From contig NZ_JAHNZV010000009.1 of the NCBI RefSeq assembly GCF_022267535.1, positions 1 through 64,000 of the forward strand: 64,000 bases of DNA, read 5' to 3'. The position numbers and the translations under genes are program-made. Below, piece by piece: positions 27,626 through 37,204 of this stretch (the stretch's first letter is position 1; each line of letters starts with the position of its first letter). The stretch comes from Psychromonas antarctica (GTDB lineage Bacteria; Pseudomonadota; Gammaproteobacteria; Enterobacterales; Psychromonadaceae). The notes beneath the pieces were generated by a model, which had not been told where the DNA came from, searched no databases, and saw nothing but the letters and a program-made list of their open reading frames with translations.

Positions 27626-28540
27626 GTGGACACAAGCAATGAAAAGCGGCTGAATAAATTTATTAGTGATTCAGGTTTCTGCTCTCGTCGAGAAGCGGAT
27701 AAATTAATTGAACAGAATCGCGTAAAAATAAATGGTCAGATCCCCGAACTGGGCACAAAAGTGCAGCCTGGCGACGAAGTGTTTGTTAACGGTAAACGCA
27801 TCAAAGCAATTGCGGCTAACCTCGCCGATCGTGTCTATATCGCTTATAACAAACCGATAGGCATTACCTGTACTACGGAACGAGATGTGCATGGCAATAT
27901 TATCGATGCGGTCGGCCATAAAGATCGTATTTTTCCTATCGGCCGATTAGATAAACCTTCTGAAGGTTTAATCTTTTTAACCAGTGACGGCGATATTGTT
28001 AATAAAATCCTTCGTGCAGAAAATGCGCATGACAAAGAATATCTAGTGACCGTCGATAAACCACTTAGTGAACGCTTTGTAGAGCGGATGCAACGTGGAG
28101 TCCCTATTCTAGATACGATTACGGAACCTTGCAGTGTTAAAGTGCAGAGCCGCTTTGTTTTTACTATTGTATTGACGCAAGGTTTAAATCGTCAAATCCG
28201 TCGCATGTGTGAGTATCTCGGTTATGAAGTGATTGCGCTTAAACGTACGCGTATTATGAAAGTGACCTTAGATAAATTAAGACCGGGACAATGGCGTAAT
28301 CTGACTGATCGTGAAATGGCTGAAATTAACCAAGCAGTTTCTTGTTCTTCTAAAACGGCAGTGAATACAGCGCAGCCTAAAGCAAAGTCGACAGTAATAA
28401 ATGCCGAAGTTCGGCCTCGCGGATTGAATAAACAAAATAATCCACGCGCCCCTAAAAAAATATTTATCAATAAAAACAGTAAAATAGCGGAAGGTGAAAA
28501 GATACCTTCAAAACGCATATTAAAGTTAAATCGCAAATGA
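27626..28540 (+). CDS. rluF: 23S rRNA pseudouridine synthase RluF
   Basis: Converts U2604 of 23S rRNA to pseudouridine (family knowledge for RluF). The 304-residue protein has an N-terminal S4 RNA-binding domain (RLNKFISDSGFCSRREADKLI, about 8-28), the RsuA/RluB/E/F catalytic domain with the aspartate in GRLDKPSEGL, and LTQGLNRQIRRMCEYLG. A basic tail of about 55 residues resembles that of E. coli RluF. The GTG start has GGGATGA upstream. The stop overlaps the thiL start (ATGA), making rluF-thiL-pgpA a coupled unit. Confidence 0.88.
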   Translation: MDTSNEKRLNKFISDSGFCSRREADKLIEQNRVKINGQIPELGTKVQPGDEVFVNGKRIKAIAANLADRVYIAYNKPIGITCTTERDVHGNIIDAVGHKDRIFPIGRLDKPSEGLIFLTSDGDIVNKILRAENAHDKEYLVTVDKPLSERFVERMQRGVPILDTITEPCSVKVQSRFVFTIVLTQGLNRQIRRMCEYLGYEVIALKRTRIMKVTLDKLRPGQWRNLTDREMAEINQAVSCSSKTAVNTAQPKAKSTVINAEVRPRGLNKQNNPRAPKKIFINKNSKIAEGEKIPSKRILKLNRK

Positions 28541-29538
28541 GTTTAACCGAGTTTGATTTGATCGGTCATTACTTTAAAGACAGAAGCGCGACACAGGCCG
28601 GGGTAGTGCTGGGGATTGGGGATGATTGCGCCATCTTAGATTTACCTGACGGCCATCATCTCGCAGTGAGTACAGATACTCTGGTTGGTGATGTACATTT
28701 TTTTGCTGATGTTGATCCCTACCGTTTAGGTTGTAAAGCACTTGCTGTAAATCTTAGTGATTTAGCGGCAATGGGAGCAACACCTAAATGGGTTTCTCTT
28801 GCTATTACGTTACCAGAAGTGGATGCACCTTGGCTTGCTGAATTTTCTCGCGGTTTTTTTGAAATAGCGGATAAGTTTAACGTTTCATTGGTCGGTGGAG
28901 ATACAACTAAAGGACCCTTATCAATTACGGTTTCTGTTAAAGGGATCATTCCGCGCGGTCAGGCATTGCAACGTGACCATGCTGTTGTTGGCGATCTTAT
29001 CTGTGTTTCCGGTCATTTAGGTGATGCTGGATTAGGGCTTGCGTGTAAGCTAAAAAAAATTACGGCCGCAAAAGATCGTGTTTTTATAAATGCCTTAGAG
29101 TTAACTGAACCCCGTATTGAACTGGGTATTTTGCTCCGCGGTTTAGCTTCAAGCTGTATTGATCTTTCCGATGGTTTAACACAAGACTTAAAGCATATTT
29201 TAATGGCGTCACATTGTTCAGCAAAGCTTGACCTTGAAAGATTACCATTGTCAGATTCATTGCGCGAAGAGGTGCAAATTGGTACTTTAAATCAATATGC
29301 TGCATATCAATATGCCTTAACCGGAGGGGATGATTATGAATTACTATTTACGATTAGTGTCGATCATCTTGCGCAGTTAAACCTGCTTATCGAAAAAGGT
29401 AGAATTAAAACGCCTATTGTCACTGTGATAGGGGCTGTAACCACGTTGCAAACACCATTAATTGAGTTATTTGACCATCATAAAAGCGTTTCTCTTGCGC
29501 TACATGGGTGGGATCATTTTAGACAAGGTGAGAATTAA
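28537..29538 (+). CDS. thiL: Thiamine-monophosphate kinase
   Basis: Phosphorylates thiamine monophosphate to thiamine diphosphate, the active cofactor used for example by Dxs encoded 2 kb away. The 333 residues show the AIRS/ThiL fold signatures: GIGDDCAIL (metal and nucleotide binding), STDTLVGDVHF, LAAMGATPKW, VGGDTTKG, DLSDGLTQDL and GGDDYELLFT. Its start overlaps the rluF stop by 4 bases. In enterics thiL precedes pgpA, as here. Cytoplasmic. Confidence 0.97.
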   Translation: MSLTEFDLIGHYFKDRSATQAGVVLGIGDDCAILDLPDGHHLAVSTDTLVGDVHFFADVDPYRLGCKALAVNLSDLAAMGATPKWVSLAITLPEVDAPWLAEFSRGFFEIADKFNVSLVGGDTTKGPLSITVSVKGIIPRGQALQRDHAVVGDLICVSGHLGDAGLGLACKLKKITAAKDRVFINALELTEPRIELGILLRGLASSCIDLSDGLTQDLKHILMASHCSAKLDLERLPLSDSLREEVQIGTLNQYAAYQYALTGGDDYELLFTISVDHLAQLNLLIEKGRIKTPIVTVIGAVTTLQTPLIELFDHHKSVSLALHGWDHFRQGEN

Positions 29539-29542
29539 CATT

Positions 29543-30025
29543 ATGAAACGCGATGATTTACACGGATTAAGATTAAGTAACCCGATCCATTTTGTGGCTG
29601 TTGGTTTTGGTAGTGGTTTGGCAAGTAAAGCACCGGGTACATTTGGCACTTTAGCGGCAGTACCCTTTTATTATCTGATGTCGTTCTTATCGCTAGATAT
29701 ATATATTGTTATTTTAGTGGCCAGTAGCTTGCTGGGTTTTTGGCTTTGCCATATTACCAGTCGTGATATGGGCGTGCATGACCATAAATCTATTGTCTGG
29801 GATGAATTTGTTGGTTATTGGATAACGATGGTGATGGTGCCGTTTAGCATTAAGTGGGCAATTGTTGGTTTTGTTCTCTTCCGTTTTTTCGATATTATTA
29901 AGCCATACCCGATTAGCTGGTTAGATAAAAAAGTCGGAGGTGGTCTGGGTATTATGATTGATGATATCGTTGCCGGACTATTTTCTGCTATCGTGCTGCA
30001 ATTTTTAATTCATTTGTATGGTTAA
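29543..30025 (+). CDS. pgpA: Phosphatidylglycerophosphatase A
   Basis: Inner-membrane enzyme that dephosphorylates phosphatidylglycerophosphate to phosphatidylglycerol. I place the start at the ATG at 29543, just after the thiL stop, giving 160 residues that align end to end with E. coli PgpA (LSNPIHFVAVGFGSGL at the N terminus). Family motifs: APGTFGTLAA, MGVHDHKSIVWDEFVGYW, FFDIIKPYPI and GIMIDDIVAG. Three to four membrane helices. The longer frame reaching back into thiL is not needed. Confidence 0.95.
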   Translation: MKRDDLHGLRLSNPIHFVAVGFGSGLASKAPGTFGTLAAVPFYYLMSFLSLDIYIVILVASSLLGFWLCHITSRDMGVHDHKSIVWDEFVGYWITMVMVPFSIKWAIVGFVLFRFFDIIKPYPISWLDKKVGGGLGIMIDDIVAGLFSAIVLQFLIHLYG

Positions 30026-31541
30026 GTCGATGCTTCGCTGTTTATCATACGTCTTTATATTTTCCTTGCTGCTGCCTGTATTATTTGTCAATGCTATTGA
30101 GAAAAACCAAGCTAACCAAGATGTTAAGACAGTACAGATAGCTGTCGATGATATTCCTGTGTTTTTTTCTCCTTATGCGAGCAACCCCCCTGAATTACAA
30201 TATTTACATCTGTTTTTTGATCCGTTGCTTCGTTGGACTGATAAGCAGGAGTTAGAAAGTCGCTTGTTAAGAAAATGGGAGACCATTAAGCCTGGTGTTA
30301 GCCGTTTTTATTTAAAGAAAAAAATCAAATTTCATTCAGGTAATTATCTCAGTAGTAAGGATATCATTTGGACATTTTCAGCCATTTTAAAAGAGCCTAA
30401 ATCGAGGCGTTTTTTTGAAGGTATTAAATCAATTGTGCGTGTTGATCAATATACATTTGATGTGCATAGTAATTTATCGCAAGGGCAACTTTTAGACTAT
30501 TTAACGCATTTTTTTGTGTTAGATGGAGAATTTTATCGCGGTCATAAAATAGAGGCAAATAAAGCGCAGCCGAGGGTGATGACGCAATACGATAAATTAT
30601 CTATTTCAGGTACCGGACCTTACCAGATTAAACAATATGAGCCTGCTTTGCATCTTCATGTCATCAGTAATAAAAACTACTGGGGAAAGACGGCAATTAA
30701 AGAACTTAATTTTATTAAAATAAAATCAGCCAATTCACGTCAGTTTGCGCTGCTCGCGAACGATGTTGATATTAGCGCGTCAGTTTCGAATAAAACACTT
30801 GATACAGTGCGTTTTTTAGCGACCAAGTCGTTGGTCGAGGTGAACGTCTCGAATGTCGTATTCTTAACAATTAACGATAAACGTACGCTGGCTTTTAAAC
30901 GCAGCGTGGCAAGAAATGCAGTACATTTAGCAATCAATCAAGAAGGAATGGTAAAACATATTCTCAATGGAATGGGGCGTGTTAACTCGACATTTTTGCC
31001 TTTTTCGCAAGTGAAAATTGAACTGCCTAACCCTCAGTTGCCTGTCTACGATGTGCCCAGAGCAAAATATCTATTTAGTAAAATAACCATGCCTGCAAAT
31101 CTGACCTTATTGGTTTTAGTTGATGAAATAGGTAATACACCGCAAGTTGCTAAGGCTTTAGTGTATATGATGAAAAGGGTGGGCATAAAACTAATAATTA
31201 CTGAAGTGACCGACATTCAGGATTGGAAGAAACAACTGCTTGATTATGATTTCACCCTGTCCGTTTGGCAATCGTCTTTGCTAGATCGTGATAATATATA
31301 TCAAGATCTATTCGTTGATAGCGTCTTATCAGGATATATCAGCGAGCTCTTTAATGAAGGGAAAATTACTGAGTCTATCAATGCACAAGCGTTATTTTTT
31401 GAAAAGATGCTCCAAGAGCATCGTCTCATCCCCTTATTCTTCCAAAATCAGATATGGGCAACAGAAAGCAAGTATAATTTAGCAACGATCTTCTCTGTAA
31501 ACGGTATTCCCTATTGGCACTTACTCGCCGTTATTGACTAA
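30018..31541 (+). CDS. ABC-type peptide/nickel substrate-binding protein (family 5)
   Basis: Periplasmic solute-binding protein of the DppA/OppA type. 507 residues with a signal peptide (about 1-26, ending LFVNA). The family 5 layout is visible: the early FDPLLRW segment, [21 protein letters not shown] (the F-H-G motif of the signature), [12 protein letters not shown], and a C-terminal region where substrate residues lie. It overlaps the pgpA stop by 8 bases if it starts at 30018; an ATG at 30030 is an alternative and also yields a good signal peptide. No permease or ATPase genes adjoin, so it is an orphan binding protein. Ligand unknown. Its stop overlaps the convergent dxs stop. Confidence 0.82.
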   Translation: MVKSMLRCLSYVFIFSLLLPVLFVNAIEKNQANQDVKTVQIAVDDIPVFFSPYASNPPELQYLHLFFDPLLRWTDKQELESRLLRKWETIKPGVSRFYLKKKIKFHSGNYLSSKDIIWTFSAILKEPKSRRFFEGIKSIVRVDQYTFDVHSNLSQGQLLDYLTHFFVLDGEFYRGHKIEANKAQPRVMTQYDKLSISGTGPYQIKQYEPALHLHVISNKNYWGKTAIKELNFIKIKSANSRQFALLANDVDISASVSNKTLDTVRFLATKSLVEVNVSNVVFLTINDKRTLAFKRSVARNAVHLAINQEGMVKHILNGMGRVNSTFLPFSQVKIELPNPQLPVYDVPRAKYLFSKITMPANLTLLVLVDEIGNTPQVAKALVYMMKRVGIKLIITEVTDIQDWKKQLLDYDFTLSVWQSSLLDRDNIYQDLFVDSVLSGYISELFNEGKITESINAQALFFEKMLQEHRLIPLFFQNQIWATESKYNLATIFSVNGIPYWHLLAVID

Positions 31542-33397
31542 GCAAAATAAGCTTTGATTTGCTTTTCAATCCCATCACTGTCCAAGCCAAGTAATTGGTA
31601 GATCTCTTTTTGAGTGCCTTGCTCAATAAATTGATCCGGTAAACCGAGGTTTAAGACTGGAATATTTATTTTTTGAGCCATAAAATACTCATTAACACTT
31701 GACCCCGCACCACCTGCAATACTATTTTCCTCCAAGGTAACAAATTGTGTATGTGTACTGCTCAGTCGATCAAGTAAGAGTTTATCAATAGGTTTAACAA
31801 ATCGCATATCAACTAGTGTCGCGCCTAGTTTGTGTGCGACAGGTAACGCTTGCTGCAGTAAGGTACCAAAACAGAGAATAGCCATATTCTGGCCTTCATA
31901 AATAATCTTAGCTTCGCCTATTGGTAATTTTTTCATCTGTTTATCTACTTTTATGCCGCTGCCAACACCCCGAGGATAGCGAACTGCGGCGGGGCGCTCA
32001 AGTAAATACCCTGTGTAGAGCATATTTCGGCACTCTTGCTCATCGGAGGGAGCCATGACTACCATATTGGGCACACAGCGTAAAAAGCTTAAATCATAAG
32101 CACCTTGATGAGTGGGGCCATCAGCACCGACAATACCAGCTCTGTCGATAGCAAATAAGACGCCTTGATTTTGAATCGCAACATCATGAATCAGTTGATC
32201 ATACGCACGCTGTAAAAAACTGGAGTAAATAGCCACGACCGGATGTAAGCCCGCAATTGCCATACCTGTTGCAAGAGTGACTGCGTGCTGCTCTGCAATT
32301 GCAACATCATAAAATTTATCAGGGTGGCGTTTAGAAAAACTCACCATTCCAGATCCTTCACTCATAGCCGGTGTTATTGCCGCTAGCTTGTCATCATGGT
32401 CTGCCATATCATTCAACCAATCGCCAAACACTTGTGAAAATGTTGGTGAGCTCGGTGCTGATTTTGGAAGTGCCTGATCGGGGGTAAATTTGGGGACTGC
32501 ATGATAAAGAATAGGATCCAGTTCCGCTTGTTTATAACCTTTGCCTTTTTTGGTCATTATATGTAGAAATTGAGGTCCTGAATGATTACGCATATTACGC
32601 AGCGTATCGACCAAATCAATGACATTATGGCCATCCATCGGACCAATATAATTAAAGCCAAATTCTTCAAATATTGTCGCGGGCGAAACCATTCCTTTGA
32701 TATGTTCTTCCGTGCGTTTTGCTAATGCTTTAATGGGGGGAATAGTTGATAGTACTTTTTTACTACCCTCGCGGAGTTGTGTGTAGAGATCGCCCGATAA
32801 AATTTTAGCTAAGTGATTATTCAATGCCCCGACATTTTCTGATATGGACATCTCATTATCGTTAAGTACGACTAGCATATCGTTATGCAGCGCACCTGCA
32901 TGATTTAGTGCTTCAAAGGCCATACCTGCTGTAATTGCACCATCGCCAATAACAGCGACGACTTTACGGCCGAGTTGCTCTTTCTCGGCAGCAATGGACA
33001 TGCCTAATGCGGCGCCAATTGACGTTGATGAGTGGCCAACACTTAATACATCATACTCACTTTCCTCTCGCCACGGAAAGGGATGTAATCCTTTAAATGT
33101 TCTAATACTACTCATTTTGTCACGGCGACCCGTGAGTATTTTATGTGGGTATGCTTGATGACCAACATCAAAGATAAGGTGATCAAAGGGGGTATTATAA
33201 ACATAATGCAGTGCAACGGTCAGTTCTACAACACCGAGTCCTGATGCTAAATGACCACTGCTCTGGCTAACGCTATTGAGCAGAAAAAGGCGTAATTCAT
33301 CACAAAATTTAGGCAATTGCTGTTTTTTTAGTAAACGCAGATCTTCAGGGTAATTAACGCTTGCAAGCAAAGGGTAGTTTTTTAAATCCAAAGGCAT
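31538..33397 (-). CDS. dxs: 1-deoxy-D-xylulose-5-phosphate synthase
   Basis: Thiamine-diphosphate enzyme joining pyruvate and glyceraldehyde 3-phosphate, the first step of the MEP isoprenoid route. 619 residues against 620 in E. coli. Motifs: [31 protein letters not shown], the ThDP-binding [18 protein letters not shown] through NDNEMSIS, and [15 protein letters not shown] in the transketolase pyrimidine domain. It is the last gene of xseB-ispA-dxs. The stop TAG overlaps the convergent stop TAA within four bases. Confidence 0.98.
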   Translation of the reverse strand: MPLDLKNYPLLASVNYPEDLRLLKKQQLPKFCDELRLFLLNSVSQSSGHLASGLGVVELTVALHYVYNTPFDHLIFDVGHQAYPHKILTGRRDKMSSIRTFKGLHPFPWREESEYDVLSVGHSSTSIGAALGMSIAAEKEQLGRKVVAVIGDGAITAGMAFEALNHAGALHNDMLVVLNDNEMSISENVGALNNHLAKILSGDLYTQLREGSKKVLSTIPPIKALAKRTEEHIKGMVSPATIFEEFGFNYIGPMDGHNVIDLVDTLRNMRNHSGPQFLHIMTKKGKGYKQAELDPILYHAVPKFTPDQALPKSAPSSPTFSQVFGDWLNDMADHDDKLAAITPAMSEGSGMVSFSKRHPDKFYDVAIAEQHAVTLATGMAIAGLHPVVAIYSSFLQRAYDQLIHDVAIQNQGVLFAIDRAGIVGADGPTHQGAYDLSFLRCVPNMVVMAPSDEQECRNMLYTGYLLERPAAVRYPRGVGSGIKVDKQMKKLPIGEAKIIYEGQNMAILCFGTLLQQALPVAHKLGATLVDMRFVKPIDKLLLDRLSSTHTQFVTLEENSIAGGAGSSVNEYFMAQKINIPVLNLGLPDQFIEQGTQKEIYQLLGLDSDGIEKQIKAYFA

Positions 33398-33478
33398 AAA
33401 TAATCGTCGCGTTTATAAATAGAATAAAAAGAAAGAACCGTTAATATTAAATTAGCGGTGAAGTACAATAATTGTAAA

Positions 33479-34369
33479 TTATCTATCTCGTTTGATGATG
33501 TACTGAGCAAATGACTCTAGCAACTTAGTATTATAAGGCAATTGAGACAAAGCATGAAGTGCTTCTTGGTAAAGTAATTGCGCTTTTTCGATTGCTTGCT
33601 CTAACCCCAACAAACCCGGATAAGTTGATTTATTATGAGTAGTGTCGGAACCCTGTGGTTTACCCAGTATAGTAGTATCTCCGATAACGTCTAAAATATC
33701 GTCCTGAACTTGGAAAGCTAAACCGATAGACTTTGAATAAGTTGCTAGTAATTGATAATGCGCGGCGGGTAAGTCTGCTTTACTTAATGCGGCTAACTCA
33801 ACGGCAACTTGTATTAAGGCTCCTGTTTTTGCGTTATGGATATTTTCTAATGTGATTAGATCTACCTGTTGATTTTCAGCTTTTAAATCTAGTGCTTGTC
33901 CAGCACACATGCCGTGGTCGCCAGCTGCTTTGGCAAGGCAGTTGATCATTCTTAACTGTATTTTACTGTCAATGAATGGAGTTGGCATTGAGATGATATC
34001 AAAGGCTAAACTTTGCAGTGCATCGCCCGCCAAGATAGCTGTCGCCTCATCAAATTTTTTATGGCAGCTTTGTTGGCCGCGGCGAAGGTCATCATCGTCC
34101 ATTGCCGGAAGATCATCATGAAGAAGCGAGTAGGCATGGATACATTCAACCGCACAGGCCAAAGGATCTAAGCTTTCCAATGTTGAACCAAGCATCTCAC
34201 CGACGGCATAAACTAAAAAAGGACGAGCACGCTTTCCACCTAATAAAGCACCATATTCCATCGCACTATTGAGTGAGTCAGAAATTGGATCACTGATATT
34301 GATGTACTGGTTTAATTGCTCATTTACGCGCTGTTGGTATTGATTAAGCGTAGTTTCAAATTGTTTCAT
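33479..34369 (-). CDS. ispA: Farnesyl diphosphate synthase
   Basis: Condenses isopentenyl diphosphate with dimethylallyl and geranyl diphosphate to make farnesyl diphosphate. 296 residues. The first aspartate-rich motif DDLPAMDDDDLRRG (about 85-98) and the second QVQDDILD (about 222) are intact, with the GGKRARP isopentenyl diphosphate site near residue 47. Its place between xseB and dxs is the widely conserved operon order. Its product supplies undecaprenyl phosphate, used by the polysaccharide primer at the left of the window. Confidence 0.97.
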   Translation of the reverse strand: MKQFETTLNQYQQRVNEQLNQYINISDPISDSLNSAMEYGALLGGKRARPFLVYAVGEMLGSTLESLDPLACAVECIHAYSLLHDDLPAMDDDDLRRGQQSCHKKFDEATAILAGDALQSLAFDIISMPTPFIDSKIQLRMINCLAKAAGDHGMCAGQALDLKAENQQVDLITLENIHNAKTGALIQVAVELAALSKADLPAAHYQLLATYSKSIGLAFQVQDDILDVIGDTTILGKPQGSDTTHNKSTYPGLLGLEQAIEKAQLLYQEALHALSQLPYNTKLLESFAQYIIKRDR

Positions 34370-34378
34370 ATATTTTTA

Positions 34379-34612
34379 TTATTCATTAAATTCTTGAAGA
34401 GGGGCCTGTGCATCTTGCTGCATCAATATATTGACTTGCTGTTGTGCTTTTTGTAATTTTCCGCTATTACTTCTTGCCAGAGAGATGCCTCGTTCAAACT
34501 GTTTTAGTGCTTCTTCTAAAGGCAATTCACCTATTTCTAACTGGCCGACAATATGCTCTAATTCATTAATTGCTTCTTCGTAAAGCATATTTTCAGGTTT
34601 TTTCAATGCCAT
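34379..34612 (-). CDS. xseB: Exonuclease VII small subunit
   Basis: Small subunit that binds XseA to form the single-strand-specific exonuclease VII. 77 residues, nearly all helical, with the family core YEEAINELEHIVGQLE and LPLEEALKQFERG. First gene of xseB-ispA-dxs, 9 bases from ispA and divergent from pomA. Confidence 0.97.
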   Translation of the reverse strand: MALKKPENMLYEEAINELEHIVGQLEIGELPLEEALKQFERGISLARSNSGKLQKAQQQVNILMQQDAQAPLQEFNE

Positions 34613-34830
34613 ATTGTTCTCTATTATTGTAAAAGAGTTTTAAGGGTACCGTGACATCACAATAAGTCAATTACCGTTAATATAAATAGTTAATAAACAG
34701 TAAACTTGTGATCCATTTCAGACTGAAGATAAAATAATTGCTAAACAGTATAAATGGTTAACATTAATTTAAATAGAAAAAAGCTATACTCTTCGCCACA
34801 TAGTGGTTTGTCATTTTAAAGGAAAATTTT

Positions 34831-35607
34831 GTGGATTTAGCAACCCTAATTGGAATAATCGGTTCTTTTGGCTTTGTTATTATGGCCATGATGATGGGTG
34901 GAACTGTCGGCATGTTTGTTGATGTCACATCCATCTTAATCGTATTTGGTGGCTCGTTATTTGTTGTCATGATGAAATACAATCTGGCGCAATTTTTAGG
35001 CGCAGTAAAGATAGCAGCCAAAGCGTTTATGTTTAAATCTGACTCAGCTGAGGAGTTGATTACTAAATCGGTTGAGATGGCTGATGCTGCGCGTAAAGGC
35101 GGTTTTTTAGCACTAGAAGAAGCTGAGATTCGTCACCCTTTTATGCAAAAAGGAGTGGATATGCTCGTCGATGGGCATGATGCCGATGTGGTACGGGCAA
35201 CATTAGAAAATGATATTCGCTTAACGTCGGATCGTCATGAAGTGGGTGCCGAAATATTCAAGCAGTTTGGCGATGTTGCACCTGCGATGGGGATGATTGG
35301 TACCTTAGTTGGGCTAGTAGCTATGCTGTCTAATATGGATGATCCCAAATCTATTGGGCCCGCAATGGCGGTCGCTTTATTAACGACATTATACGGCGCA
35401 ATGGTTGCTAATATGGTCTGTATTCCGATATCAGATAAATTGAAACTAAGATCTGCAGAGGAAAAGCTTAATCGCAGTCTTATTCTTGATGCCGTGTTGG
35501 GTATTCAAGACGGCCAAAACCCACGTGTTATTGAGGGCGTATTGCGTAATTATTTGCCTGAATCTAAACGTAATATTAATACTACTGACGAAACAGGTGC
35601 AGAATAA
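34831..35607 (+). CDS. pomA: Sodium-driven flagellar stator protein PomA (MotA family)
   Basis: Inner-membrane stator subunit that pairs with PomB to convert ion flow into flagellar rotation. 258 residues with four membrane helices (about 5-25, 30-50, 148-170 and 180-202) and a charged cytoplasmic loop between helices 2 and 3 that meets the rotor. The GTG start is fixed by MDLATLIGIIGSFGFV, which matches Vibrio PomA from the first residue, and by AAAGGA upstream. The neighbourhood (divergent xseB, then pomB) is that of Vibrio pomAB, which supports sodium coupling. Confidence 0.95.
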   Translation: MDLATLIGIIGSFGFVIMAMMMGGTVGMFVDVTSILIVFGGSLFVVMMKYNLAQFLGAVKIAAKAFMFKSDSAEELITKSVEMADAARKGGFLALEEAEIRHPFMQKGVDMLVDGHDADVVRATLENDIRLTSDRHEVGAEIFKQFGDVAPAMGMIGTLVGLVAMLSNMDDPKSIGPAMAVALLTTLYGAMVANMVCIPISDKLKLRSAEEKLNRSLILDAVLGIQDGQNPRVIEGVLRNYLPESKRNINTTDETGAE

Positions 35608-36620
35608 TGCAAGAAGAGTGTAAGTGTCCGCCTGAGGGACTTCCCGCTTGGATGGGGACATTTGCGGACTTGATGTCATTACTGATGTGTTTCTTTGTTT
35701 TATTGCTTTCATTTTCAGAAATGGATGTACTTAAATTCAAACAGATCGCAGGGTCAATGAAGTATGCCTTTGGTGTGCAATCGATGCTGGAAGTGAAAGA
35801 TATCCCCAAGGGTACTTCTGTTATCGCTCAGGAGTTTACACCAGGTAAACCGGATCCTACCCCCATTGAAGTGATTATGCAGCAAACCATTGAGGTAACA
35901 AAAGCGAAGTTGGACTTTCAAGACGGAGATTCAAACCGCGTTGGCGGCCAGGAAAATGTAAAAGAACGCAAAGTGGCGACACCAGAAAAAGAAAACGCAC
36001 AGGCTGATAATATTGCTGATGCGAACGCCGATACAGATGCGCTAGGACAAAAAGAAGAATCGCCAATGCAAGAGAAGCAAAATGATTCAGAGGAAACACA
36101 ATTGCAGGACTTTACACCCGCACCAGGAGTATCTGCACAGCATGGTTTAGCAAAAAAAGTCGCCAATGAATTGCGCGAAGAGATTGAAGATGGAGCGATA
36201 GAAATTGAATCGCTTGGACAACAGTTAATTATTCGCGTACGCGAAAAAGGGGCTTTCCCATCAGGATCTGCATTTTTACAACCTCGTTTTCGACCTGTAA
36301 TCGAGAAAGTCGCTAAAATATTAGTGGATGTACCTGGTGTAGTTACTATTTCCGGTCACACTGACAATGAACAGGTCAGATCAGAGCTGTATAGTTCCAA
36401 TTGGGATTTGTCTGCTCAGCGAGCGGTGTCGGTTGCCCATGAGATGTTGAAAGTAAGGGGAATGAAAGATAAAAAGCTAGTAGTGGCGGGATACGCAAAT
36501 AGCAAACCCTTGACCAAGAATAAAACTAAAGCCGATCGTCGTCGAAATCGCCGTGTGGAAATAATGGTGATGCAGGGCGAAGCGTCAGAAAGTGAGGAGA
36601 TAGTCGCTGAGCCTCGCTAG
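35607..36620 (+). CDS. pomB: Sodium-driven flagellar stator protein PomB (MotB family)
   Basis: Stator subunit anchored to peptidoglycan. 337 residues: one membrane helix (about 19-38) containing the ion-binding aspartate in FADLMSLLMCFFVLLLSF (Asp21), the plug region just after it, an unusually long acidic and glutamine-rich linker (about 85-175), and a C-terminal OmpA-like peptidoglycan-binding domain with TISGHTDNEQ and RAVSVAHEML through RRNRRVEIMV. Its start codon overlaps the pomA stop (ATAATG). The cysteine within the helix and overall similarity favour the sodium type. Confidence 0.95.
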   Translation: MQEECKCPPEGLPAWMGTFADLMSLLMCFFVLLLSFSEMDVLKFKQIAGSMKYAFGVQSMLEVKDIPKGTSVIAQEFTPGKPDPTPIEVIMQQTIEVTKAKLDFQDGDSNRVGGQENVKERKVATPEKENAQADNIADANADTDALGQKEESPMQEKQNDSEETQLQDFTPAPGVSAQHGLAKKVANELREEIEDGAIEIESLGQQLIIRVREKGAFPSGSAFLQPRFRPVIEKVAKILVDVPGVVTISGHTDNEQVRSELYSSNWDLSAQRAVSVAHEMLKVRGMKDKKLVVAGYANSKPLTKNKTKADRRRNRRVEIMVMQGEASESEEIVAEPR

Positions 36621-37204
36621 GTTTTTCTTTACATACCACTTGTCTTATTGCATAAAGAGCGGGTAAGCGAAGCAGCACGCATTTGCATTGTTCTAAAATA
36701 GCAATGTAGTACCACTATGCCTCATTTGATGCCTAGCATCTGAGTGCTGATTTTGCATATTAAAGTGAGATAGGGATATAACCGCACCTCGTTGATTAAT
36801 AGAACGAATAATTAAACATTTTTGCTCTCTGGTTTATGCTATGATCGCTAATTATGCTCGGTTTTATATTTTCCCTTTGAAAGCGTTATTAACTACCTTC
36901 CAGCTTAAATGTAAAGTGGCATTTGCTTGTGTAGGGATGATTGGAGAATAGAACAAGTCATCCTTCATAAGAGATACTTATACGCAGGGAGATAATATTG
37001 CATAACATATGTTGAAGATAAACTTTGCTGAAAAACAGCGCAAAGTAGCTTAACCAGAAGATTGTTTGAGGTATCAAGTTGGCTAATTTTTTATACCGAA
37101 AAGAACAACATCAAGCAGTATAAAATATGTAGTAAAATCGATTCAAAGCAGTAAAAAGCATTGGCTTTTATTTTTTATCATTATTTATAAAGTACAAACA
37201 GAAC
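36621..37204. other. Long intergenic region with several hairpins before the RIO-kinase gene
   Basis: No plausible gene in 584 bp. An extended -10 (TGCTATGAT, 36837-36845) could start a leader of about 350 nt for the kinase gene. Inverted repeats include CTCA/GATGC with GCATC/TGAG (36721-36744), a GGATGA/TCATCC pair near 36947-36974, and ACTTTGCTG with CAGCGCAAAGT around AAAAA (37022-37046). It could hold a structured leader or an unannotated small RNA; nothing matches a family I know. Confidence 0.4.

Noticed and set aside
29462-29542. Upstream extension of pgpA into thiL.
   Set aside because: Homologues begin at the ATG at 29543; the extension overlaps thiL codons and adds nothing resembling the family.
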